Shown here: positions 57,701-64,000 of the stretch, piece after piece | How positions within the stretch are numbered: position 1 is the stretch's first letter | Layout: each line of letters starts with the position of its first letter | Assembly: GCA_030536515.1 (NCBI GenBank) | Contig: JAUNPV010000001.1 | Coordinates: 62,001-126,000 of the forward strand | DNA length: 64,000 nt | Origin: Eubacteriales bacterium | Lineage (GTDB): Bacteria; Bacillota; Clostridia; Oscillospirales; Oscillospiraceae | Direction of reading: 5' to 3' | The notes under the pieces: model-generated | Seen by the model: only the letters and a program-made list of their open reading frames with translations | Databases searched by the model: none | What the model was told of the DNA's origin: nothing | Position numbers and translations under genes: made by a program

Positions 57701-59586
57701 TGAAAACTGTTGAAGAACTGAACCAGGCAGCAGTCCGTGCCTGTGAGGAAATTAAAAAATATGACTGCCGGATTCTGGTCTGCTCCGGCACCGGCTGTAT
57801 CGCCACCGGGTCCCACAGAATCCATGAGATTTTTGAGCATCTGGTGAAGGAAGCGCCGGGCATCCAGCTGACCTTCTCCCCCTGCGGCGGCCACGACGGC
57901 GAGCACGTGGTGGGGGTCAAGAAAACCGGCTGCCAGGGCTTCTGCGAGCTGGGACCTCTGGTGCGCATCCAGAAGGGGGACCGGGTCATCCAGTATGTGA
58001 AGGTTCAGCCCGAGGACTGCCAGGCCATTTTCGACGCTACCGTCCTGGGCGACGAGGTCCTGGACCGGCTGCTGTATCAGAAGGGGGACCAGGTCTACGT
58101 CCAGCCCGATGAGATTCCCTTCATCGCCAAGCAGACCAGGATTGTCCTGGAAAACTGCGGCAAATTCGACTCCAAGTCTCTGGACGAGTACCTGGCCGCC
58201 GGCGGCTTTGAGGCTCTGAAAAAGGCCATGTTCGACATGGACCGGGATGCCGTCATCGACGAGATTGACCGGTCCGGTCTGAGAGGCCGGGGCGGCGGCG
58301 GCTTCCCCACCGGCCGGAAGTGGAAGCAGGTGGCGCGGCAGAAGGAAACCGTGCGCTACGTGGTCTGCAACGGCGACGAGGGCGACCCCGGCGCGTTCAT
58401 GGACGGCTCCGTCATGGAGGGCGACCCCTTTAAGCTCATCGAGGGCATGATGATTGCCGGCTACGCCGTCCGGGCCGAAAACGGCTACATCTACGTCCGG
58501 GCTGAGTACCCCATGTCCGTGGCCCGGCTGAAAAACGCCATTGCCCAGCTGGAGGAGCGGGGGCTTCTGGGCGATAACATTCTGGGCACGGATTTTAACT
58601 TCCATCTGCACATCAACCGGGGCGCAGGGGCCTTCGTCTGCGGCGAGGGCTCGGCCCTGACTGCTTCCATCGAGGGCAACCGGGGTATGCCCCGGACCAA
58701 GCCTCCCCGGACCGTGGAAAAGGGCCTGTGGGAAAAGCCCACGGTGCTGAACAATGTGGAAACCTACGCAAACGTCCCCAAAATTGTCCTCAGGGGCGCA
58801 GACTGGTTCCGCTCCATCGGCACCCCCGGCAGCCCCGGCTGCAAGACCTTCTCCCTCACCGGCGCCATCGAGAACACCGGCCTCATCGAGGTGCCCATGG
58901 GCTCCACCCTCCGCCAGATTATCTTCGACATCGGCGGCGGCCTGAAAAACGGTGCCCAGTTCAAGGCGGTCCAGATTGGCGGCCCCTCCGGCGGCTGCCT
59001 GACGGAAAAGCACCTGGACGAGCCTCTGGATTTTGATTCCGTGAAGAAGTTCAACGCCATTGTCGGCTCCGGCGGCATGGTGGTCATGGGCCAGGATACC
59101 TGCATGGTGGAGGTGGCCCGGTTCTTCATGAGCTTCACCCAGCGGGAATCCTGCGGCAAGTGCACCCCCTGCCGGGAGGGCACCAAGCGGATGCTGGAAA
59201 TTCTGGAGCGCATAGTGAATGGCCAGGGGGAGCTGGAGGACCTGGACACCCTGGAGGAGCTGGCGAACATGATCAGGACCATGGCCCTGTGCGGCCTGGG
59301 CAAGTCCGCCCCTCTGCCGGTGCTGTCCACCCTGTCTGCCTTCCGGGAGGAGTACATCGAGCACATCGTGGACAAAAAGTGCCGGGCGAAAATCTGCACC
59401 GCCCTACGCCGCTACGTCATCAACCCCGATTTGTGCAAGGGCTGCTCCAAGTGCGCCCGGTTCTGCCCGGTCAACGCCATTTCCGGCATTGTCAAGCATC
59501 CCTATTCCATCGATCCCGCAAAATGCATCAAGTGCGGCGCGTGCAAGGAAAACTGCGCCTTTGATGCCATCTACATTGACGCATAA
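57700..59586 (+). CDS. hydB: Bifurcating hydrogenase flavoprotein HydB (NuoF-like)
   Basis: The 628-residue subunit has an N-terminal thioredoxin-like [2Fe-2S] domain (VCSGTGCIATG, TGCQGFCELG), the NAD/FMN core (RGRGGGGFPTGRKW, CNGDEGDPGAFMDG, GAGAFVCGEGSALTASIEGN), the N3-type [4Fe-4S] site ESCGKCTPCREG and two C-terminal ferredoxin-like clusters (CKGCSKCARFCPVN, CIKCGACKENCAFD). It is the NAD(H)-binding, electron-bifurcating site of the HydABC complex. hydA follows after 12 bp. Confidence 0.94.
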   Translation: MKTVEELNQAAVRACEEIKKYDCRILVCSGTGCIATGSHRIHEIFEHLVKEAPGIQLTFSPCGGHDGEHVVGVKKTGCQGFCELGPLVRIQKGDRVIQYVKVQPEDCQAIFDATVLGDEVLDRLLYQKGDQVYVQPDEIPFIAKQTRIVLENCGKFDSKSLDEYLAAGGFEALKKAMFDMDRDAVIDEIDRSGLRGRGGGGFPTGRKWKQVARQKETVRYVVCNGDEGDPGAFMDGSVMEGDPFKLIEGMMIAGYAVRAENGYIYVRAEYPMSVARLKNAIAQLEERGLLGDNILGTDFNFHLHINRGAGAFVCGEGSALTASIEGNRGMPRTKPPRTVEKGLWEKPTVLNNVETYANVPKIVLRGADWFRSIGTPGSPGCKTFSLTGAIENTGLIEVPMGSTLRQIIFDIGGGLKNGAQFKAVQIGGPSGGCLTEKHLDEPLDFDSVKKFNAIVGSGGMVVMGQDTCMVEVARFFMSFTQRESCGKCTPCREGTKRMLEILERIVNGQGELEDLDTLEELANMIRTMALCGLGKSAPLPVLSTLSAFREEYIEHIVDKKCRAKICTALRRYVINPDLCKGCSKCARFCPVNAISGIVKHPYSIDPAKCIKCGACKENCAFDAIYIDA

Positions 59587-59598
59587 GGAGGGGAGAAT

Positions 59599-61284
59599 AT
59601 GGGGACTATTACAATTAACGGCCGAAAGGTCCAATTTACCAATGAAAAAAATATCCTGACCATCATCCGCCGCATCGGCATCGACCTGCCCACCCTGTGC
59701 TACCAGCCGGAGCTGACCACCTTCAGCGACTGCCGGCTGTGCACCGTGGAGGATGACCGGGGCCGCACCTTTGCCTCCTGCTCCGAGCCGCCCCGGGACG
59801 GCATGGTGATTTTCACCAACACCGAGCGGCTGCGCAAGCACCGCAAGCTCATTGTGGAGCTGCTGCTGGCGGCCCACCACAAGGAGTGCACCACCTGCGA
59901 AAAAAACGGCGAGTGCAACCTGCAGGACATTGCAAACCGCATGGACATCACCAATGTCCGCTTTGAAAACTACAAGCAAGCCCAGCCCATTGACGAAAGC
60001 TCCCCCTCCATCGTCCGCGACCCCAACAAGTGTACCCTCTGCGGCAACTGCGTCCGGGTCTGCAACGAGATTCAGGGAATCGGCGTGCTGAACTTTGCCC
60101 ACCGGGGCAGCGAGGCCACGGTGTCGCCTGCCTTCGGCAAAAAGCTGGCCCAGACCAACTGTGTCTCCTGCGGCCAGTGCCGGGTGGTGTGCACCACCGG
60201 TGCGCTGAACATCAAGTCCCATGTGGACCCGGTGTGGAAGGCCCTGGACGACCCGGACACCCGGGTGGTGGCCCAGATTGCCCCGGCTGTCCGGGTGGCG
60301 GTGGGCGAGGCCTTCGGCGTGCCGGAGGGGACCAACGTCATGGGAAAGATTGTCACGGTGCTGCATATGATGGGCTTCGACGAGGTCTTCGACACCACCT
60401 ACACCGCCGATTTGACCATTATGGAGGAGTCCGCCGAGTTCTTAGACCGGGTGGGCAAGGGGGAAAAGCTGCCGCTGCTGACCTCCTGCTGCCCCGCCTG
60501 GGTGAAGTTCGTGGAGAATGAATTCCCCGAGTTCCAGGAAAACATCTCCACCTGCCGGTCTCCCCAGCAGATGTTCTCAGCCGTCCTCAAGGAATACTAC
60601 CGGGACCCGGCCAACAGCGGCGGGAAAAAGACCTTCGTGGTGTCCATCATGCCCTGCACCGCCAAGAAGATGGAGGCCCAGCGGCCCGATTCCTACACCC
60701 GCGGGGAGCAGGACACCGATGCGGTAATCACCACCACAGAGCTGATTCGGATGATTAAGCACTATGGCCTGGCCTTCAACCGTCTGGAGGAGGAGGCCTG
60801 CGATATGCCCTTCGGCCTGGGCTCCGGCGGCGGCCTGATTTTCGGTGCCACCGGCGGCGTCACCGAGGCGGTGCTGCGCCGCCTGACCGAGGGCCACGAT
60901 GCATCCACCCTCCAGGCCATTGCCGAAACCGGTGTCCGGGGCACCAAGGGCATTAAGGAAATCACGGTCCCCTATAACGGGCTCGATGTGAAAATCTGCG
61001 TGGCCTCGGGCCTGGCCAACGCCCGGAAGGTGCTGGAGGCCGTGAAGTCCGGCGAAAAGCAGTACCACTTCATCGAGGTCATGGCCTGCCCCGGCGGCTG
61101 CGTCATGGGCGGCGGCCAGCCTACCCACCTGGACCATACACCGGCCACAGGCCGTGGAGAGGGCCTCTACGCAGCGGACCGCAGCATGGTGCTGAAAAAA
61201 TCCAACGACAACCCCCTGATGGAGGTCTTCTACAACGGCTTCTTCCGGGGCAAGGCCCACGAGCTGCTGCATAACCACCACTGA
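59599..61284 (+). CDS. hydA: [FeFe]-hydrogenase catalytic subunit HydA
   Basis: The 561-residue enzyme has an N-terminal [2Fe-2S] domain (LCYQ, CRLC, SCSEP), a His-Cys3 cluster segment (HHKECTTCEKNGEC), two [4Fe-4S] clusters (CTLCGNCVRVCNE, CVSCGQCRVVCTTG) and all three H-cluster motifs: TSCCPAW, MPCTAKKMEAQ and MACPGGCVMGGGQP. With HydB and HydC it should couple H2 to NADH plus reduced ferredoxin. It lacks the C-terminal extension of Thermotoga HydA. AGGAGGGG precedes the ATG. Maturases HydEFG are not in the window. Confidence 0.96.
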   Translation: MGTITINGRKVQFTNEKNILTIIRRIGIDLPTLCYQPELTTFSDCRLCTVEDDRGRTFASCSEPPRDGMVIFTNTERLRKHRKLIVELLLAAHHKECTTCEKNGECNLQDIANRMDITNVRFENYKQAQPIDESSPSIVRDPNKCTLCGNCVRVCNEIQGIGVLNFAHRGSEATVSPAFGKKLAQTNCVSCGQCRVVCTTGALNIKSHVDPVWKALDDPDTRVVAQIAPAVRVAVGEAFGVPEGTNVMGKIVTVLHMMGFDEVFDTTYTADLTIMEESAEFLDRVGKGEKLPLLTSCCPAWVKFVENEFPEFQENISTCRSPQQMFSAVLKEYYRDPANSGGKKTFVVSIMPCTAKKMEAQRPDSYTRGEQDTDAVITTTELIRMIKHYGLAFNRLEEEACDMPFGLGSGGGLIFGATGGVTEAVLRRLTEGHDASTLQAIAETGVRGTKGIKEITVPYNGLDVKICVASGLANARKVLEAVKSGEKQYHFIEVMACPGGCVMGGGQPTHLDHTPATGRGEGLYAADRSMVLKKSNDNPLMEVFYNGFFRGKAHELLHNHH

Positions 61285-61334
61285 TTACAGGCGAGTGCCA
61301 GACCCCAACATTTATTATAGAACCTGATTACAAG

Positions 61335-61366
61335 AAAAGGCACCCCGCTTGCGTGGGGTGCCTTTT
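61335..61366. terminator. Terminator of the hydrogenase operon
   Basis: AAAAGGCACCCC pairs with GGGGTGCCTTTT, with T-rich 3' ends on both strands. Confidence 0.87.
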
Positions 61367-61407
61367 CCTGCGCACTGTAGTGGAATGTGGCGTCTGAAAC
61401 GATGTAT

Positions 61408-61553
61408 TGTCATTGCGAGCCAGTGGGCACACTGGCGTGGCAATCCGCATTCCCTCTGCTTGGTGCATAGCACCAAGCAGTTCATTTTTCCCTTGGAAAA
61501 ATGAAAAAGAGAACGGATTGCCACACCATGCTGCGGCATGGTTCGCAATGACA
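61408..61553. repeat. GTTCGCAATGACA-family palindromic repeat
   Basis: TGTCATTGCGAGCCAG is mirrored by ATGGTTCGCAATGACA, with inner GTGTGGCAATCC-type arms and a TTCATTTTTCC/GGAAAAATGAA hairpin. The gap 61285-61716 otherwise holds a terminator and the next promoter and no gene. Confidence 0.82.
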
Positions 61554-61626
61554 ATCTATCGTTTCAGCCGATACGAACGAGTAGGGCGGCCCGGGGATAT
61601 TTTTTACCAAATTTCCCCTTTCAGAC

Positions 61627-61656
61627 TTGACATTTCCCACAAGGTGGTGGTATAGT
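61627..61656 (+). promoter_or_regulatory. Promoter of the TrpXYZ-like operon
   Basis: TTGACA (61627-61632) and TATAGT (61651-61656) are 18 bases apart. The leader of about 55 nt is too short for a T-box. Confidence 0.75.
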
Positions 61657-61716
61657 ATGACCTATAGTTTTCCGTGGGCGCACAAATGTACACGGGAAAG
61701 AAAAGGAGAGAATCGT

Positions 61717-62670
61717 ATGAAAAAGTTATTTGCCATCGTATTGGCCGCCGCCCTGGTGCTGACCATGACCGCCTGCGGCAATGCCAAGGAAAAGGATACC
61801 TTCACCGTGGGTGTCTGCCAGCTGGTGCCCCACCCGGCGCTGGACGAGGCCACCCAGGGCTTTGTGGACAAGCTCACCGAGGAATTCGGTGACAAGGTCG
61901 AAATCAAGGTCTCCGTCGGTGCCGGCGACAGCTCCACCTGCGGCTCCATCGTCAACGGCTTTGTAGCCGAGGAGGTGGACCTCATCATGGCCAACGCCAC
62001 CGGAGCCCTCCAGTCCGCTGCCGCTGCCACTGCCGACATTCCCATCCTGGGCACCTCCGTCACCGAATACGGCGTGGCCATGGGCATTCCCGACTTTAAC
62101 GGCACCGTCGGCGGCAACATCTCCGGCACCTCCGACCTGGCCCCTCTGGATGAGCAGGCCAAGATGGTCACCGAGTGGTTCCCCGAGGCCAAGACCGTGG
62201 GCCTGCTGTACTGCTCCGGCGAGGCCAACTCCAAGTACCAGGTGGACACCGTCAAGGCCTACCTGGAGGACATGGGCCTGACGTGCACCCTGTACGCCTT
62301 CACCGACGGCAGCGACATGGCCGCCGTGACCCAGGCTGCTGTGGACAGCTCTGACGTGCTCTACATCCCCACCGACAACGCCGTGGCCAACGCCACCGGC
62401 ATTGTGGACGGCATCTGCCGTGCAGCCGGTGTCCCCGCCATTGTGGGCGAGCAGGGCATCTGCGCCGGCTGCGGCGTGGCCGCCCTGTCCATCAGCTACT
62501 ATGACCTGGGTGTCAAGACAGGCGAAATGGCCGCCCAGATTCTGCGGGGCGAGGCGGACATCGCCACCATGCCCATTGCCTACGCCGACAAGGTGACCCC
62601 CTGCTACAACGCCGATATGTGCCAGGCCCTGGGCATCACCCCCCTGGCCGGCTACGAGCCCATCGCCTAA
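61717..62670 (+). CDS. ABC substrate-binding lipoprotein, TrpX-like
   Basis: The 317-residue protein has a lipobox (AAALVLTMTAC) and the fold of the ABC_sub_bind family (TFTVGVCQLVPHPALDEATQ, VDLIMANATGALQSAAAATA, DVLYIPTDNAVANATGIVDG), whose known members bind aromatic amino acids or related compounds. It delivers substrate to the permease and ATPase encoded downstream. AAAGGAGAG precedes ATG 61717. A palindromic repeat of about 140 bp separates it from the permease gene. Confidence 0.9.
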   Translation: MKKLFAIVLAAALVLTMTACGNAKEKDTFTVGVCQLVPHPALDEATQGFVDKLTEEFGDKVEIKVSVGAGDSSTCGSIVNGFVAEEVDLIMANATGALQSAAAATADIPILGTSVTEYGVAMGIPDFNGTVGGNISGTSDLAPLDEQAKMVTEWFPEAKTVGLLYCSGEANSKYQVDTVKAYLEDMGLTCTLYAFTDGSDMAAVTQAAVDSSDVLYIPTDNAVANATGIVDGICRAAGVPAIVGEQGICAGCGVAALSISYYDLGVKTGEMAAQILRGEADIATMPIAYADKVTPCYNADMCQALGITPLAGYEPIA

Positions 62671-62673
62671 CCT

Positions 62674-62812
62674 CGTAGGGAACGGATTCATCCGTTCCAA
62701 GTGAAAATTCGGCCTCGATGGGCGAATTTTCACAATGTGCAGCCCGGATAGAAAGGAAAAATCCCCATCGAGGTGATTTTTCCTTTCGGAACGGATGAAT
62801 CCGTTCCCTACG
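62674..62812. repeat. GTAGGG palindromic repeat inside the TrpXYZ-like operon
   Basis: GTAGGGAACGGAT...ATCCGTTCC is mirrored by GGAACGGATGAATCCGTTCCCTAC, enclosing GTGAAAATTCG/CGAATTTTCAC and GGAAAAATC/GATTTTTCC hairpins. Confidence 0.82.
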
Positions 62813-62888
62813 GTGCCTGCTGCTCTTTCAAATTCCGTGGGCGGGAAAATTCCCGCCCACGAATCCTGATATTTCGGAGGAATCCTCA

Positions 62889-63824
62889 ATGACGAGCTTT
62901 GTCAACGCCCTGCCGGGGGCCGTGGCCCAGGGGCTGATCTGGGGCATTATGGCCATCGGCCTTTACATTACCTACAAGCTGCTGGAGGTGTCCGACCTGA
63001 CGGTGGACGGCTCCTTCTGCACCGGCGGCGCTGTGTGCGTCATGCTGATGCTGGCCGGGTGCAATGTGTGGGTGGCGATGCTGGGGGCCATGGGGGCCGG
63101 ACTGCTGGCGGGCCTTGCCACCGGCTTTTTTCACACCATATGCGGCATCCCCGCTATCCTGGCGGGCATTCTTTCCCAGCTGGGCCTGTGGTCGGTGAAC
63201 CTGGCCATTATGGGCATGAAGGCCAACCAGGCCCTGAACGTCAACCACTATGACCTGCTGGTGTCCCTGCGGTATTTGCAGGAGGTGGGCAAGGGCGAAC
63301 GGCCCTTTTTCCAGCACCCGGTGCTGGTGGTGCTGGTGCTGACGGCGGCGGTCATCGGCCTGCTGTACTGGTTCTTCGGCACCGAGCTGGGTGCCTCCAT
63401 CCGGGCCACCGGGGCCAACAGCAATATGGCCCGGGCCCAGGGCATCAACACCAGCTTCAACATCGTGCTGGGTCTGGCCCTGTCCAATGCGCTGGTGGCC
63501 CTGTCCGGGGCGCTGCTGGCCCAGTGGAGCGGCTTTGCGGAGATTTCCATGGGCCGGGGCGCCATTGTCATCGGCCTGGCCGCCATTGTCATCGGCGAGG
63601 CCGCCTTTGGCCGGATTTTCCGGAACTTCGGCTTCAAGCTCCTGGCGGTGTCTCTGGGTGCGGTGATTTACTACATCGTCATCCAGTTCGTTATCAGCAC
63701 CCTGAAAATCGACACCAACTACATGAAGCTGATTTCCGCCCTGATTGTGGCGGTGTTCCTGGCGGTGCCCTACTGGCAGAGCAAGTATTTCAGCCGCAGA
63801 AGCAAGGAGGGCCGTCATGCTTAA
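62889..63824 (+). CDS. ABC permease, TrpY-like (BPD_transp_2)
   Basis: The 311-residue membrane protein has eight to nine helices and family segments IWGIMAIGLYITYKLLEVSD, LTVDGSFCTGGAV, GASIRATGANSNMARAQGIN and GRGAIVIGLAAIVIGEAAFG, which place it with branched-chain/TrpY-type permeases. GGAGGAA precedes the ATG. It overlaps the ATPase start by eight bases. Confidence 0.92.
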   Translation: MTSFVNALPGAVAQGLIWGIMAIGLYITYKLLEVSDLTVDGSFCTGGAVCVMLMLAGCNVWVAMLGAMGAGLLAGLATGFFHTICGIPAILAGILSQLGLWSVNLAIMGMKANQALNVNHYDLLVSLRYLQEVGKGERPFFQHPVLVVLVLTAAVIGLLYWFFGTELGASIRATGANSNMARAQGINTSFNIVLGLALSNALVALSGALLAQWSGFAEISMGRGAIVIGLAAIVIGEAAFGRIFRNFGFKLLAVSLGAVIYYIVIQFVISTLKIDTNYMKLISALIVAVFLAVPYWQSKYFSRRSKEGRHA

Positions 63825-64000
63825 ACTGGAAAATGTTTGGAAAACCTTCAACAAGGGCACGGTCAATGAGAAAGTAGCCCTGGAAAAATTGAGCTTGGAA
63901 ATGCACGAGGGCGACTTTGTCACCGTCATCGGCGGCAACGGCGCAGGAAAATCCACCATGCTCAACGCCATTGCGGGGGTGTTCCCGGTGGACTCCGGCA
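63817..64000 (+). CDS. ABC transporter ATPase, TrpZ-like, N-terminal fragment
   Basis: The first 61 codons are present; the gene runs past the right edge. The fragment begins MLKLENVWKTFNKGTVNEKV and contains Walker A GGNGAGKST. AAGGAGG lies inside the end of the permease gene, 7 bases before the ATG. It completes the TrpXYZ-like importer. Confidence 0.92.
   Translation, partial: MLKLENVWKTFNKGTVNEKVALEKLSLEMHEGDFVTVIGGNGAGKSTMLNAIAGVFPVDSG

Noticed and set aside
57478..59364. Minus-strand 628-codon open frame opposite hydB
   Set aside because: Overlaps a fully motif-supported hydrogenase subunit; the residues are an antisense readout.
61657..61716. T-box or tryptophan attenuator before the TrpXYZ-like operon
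   Set aside because: The leader is only about 55 nt, with no T-box sequence, specifier loop or Trp-rich leader peptide.
1..64000. CRISPR array
   Set aside because: No evenly spaced direct repeats with unique spacers were seen. The repeats present are palindromic, dispersed and of different families.
1..64000. tRNA or rRNA genes
   Set aside because: No cloverleaf with CCA end and no rRNA segment was recognised. The GGTACACGCCCC string in the structured element recalls the 3' end of 16S rRNA but lacks the flanking rRNA sequence.

Overview
The window is high-GC, densely coded DNA, most likely from an anaerobic, spore-forming gut Clostridium relative (Oscillospirales / Oscillospiraceae-like). 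This rests on a SpoIVB sporulation protease, a bifurcating [FeFe] hydrogenase operon, LplABC-type and UgpABCE-type sugar ABC systems, a stand-alone Rrf2-IscS-IscU operon, and many palindromic intergenic repeats of the kind that crowd such genomes. The taxonomic call is inference; no rRNA or tRNA gene was seen.

Layout. 1-3028 (minus): the start of a zinc-ribbon protein with a consensus promoter, then ruvB, ruvA, ruvC and a 51-codon membrane protein that overlaps ruvC. 3269-6742 (plus): a beta-CASP RNase-like protein, an acyltransferase-3 protein and an amidohydrolase. 6885-13755: an intact but isolated phage packaging/head module (small and large terminase, portal, protease/scaffold, capsid, connectors) with no integrase, lysis genes, tape measure or fibres; host-type repeats lie between its genes. 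13908-19254 (minus): a lipoprotein and a UgpC-A-E-B-like sugar ABC operon, next to a tiny ribbon-helix-helix regulator with a perfect palindrome on its own promoter. 19638-30972: a glycan locus made of a divergent seven-gene operon (LplB-LplC-lipoprotein importer, unknown glycosidase-like protein, PhnP-like hydrolase, MFS exporter/importer) facing a membrane-anchored AraC regulator followed by a GH109-type NAD-dependent glycosidase. 31035-36174: spoIVB, a free-Met-sulfoxide reductase, and iscS-iscU-rrf2 behind an Rrf2-type palindrome. 36592-40265: a BlaI/M56 pair in which the membrane protease carries about 790 extra residues of Ig-like and YD-repeat modules instead of a penicillin-binding domain. 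40508-48797: a lipoprotein, TraX-like protein, membrane XRE regulator, NhaC antiporter, phosphoglucomutase, MATE pump and SGNH hydrolase. 48927-54107: two paralogous membrane leucine-rich-repeat proteins flanking an ECF sigma / anti-sigma pair whose sigma gene carries an in-frame amber codon. 54201-56974: MoxR ATPase, VWA protein and CAT-like acyltransferase. 57224-61284: hydrogenase hydC-hydB-hydA. 61717-end: a TrpXYZ-like ABC importer, cut by the window edge.

The observations most worth following are (i) a roughly 190-nt element present twice (about 9770-9956 and 50612-50802) whose successive hairpins differ in sequence but keep their pairing, which suggests a selected RNA or DNA structure; (ii) the tail-less head module, which could be a decayed prophage, a domesticated particle locus or a capsid-encoding satellite remnant; (iii) the giant BlaR1-like sensor protease; and (iv) the ECF/LRR locus. 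Promoters, terminators and operators were read by eye and no scoring program was run.
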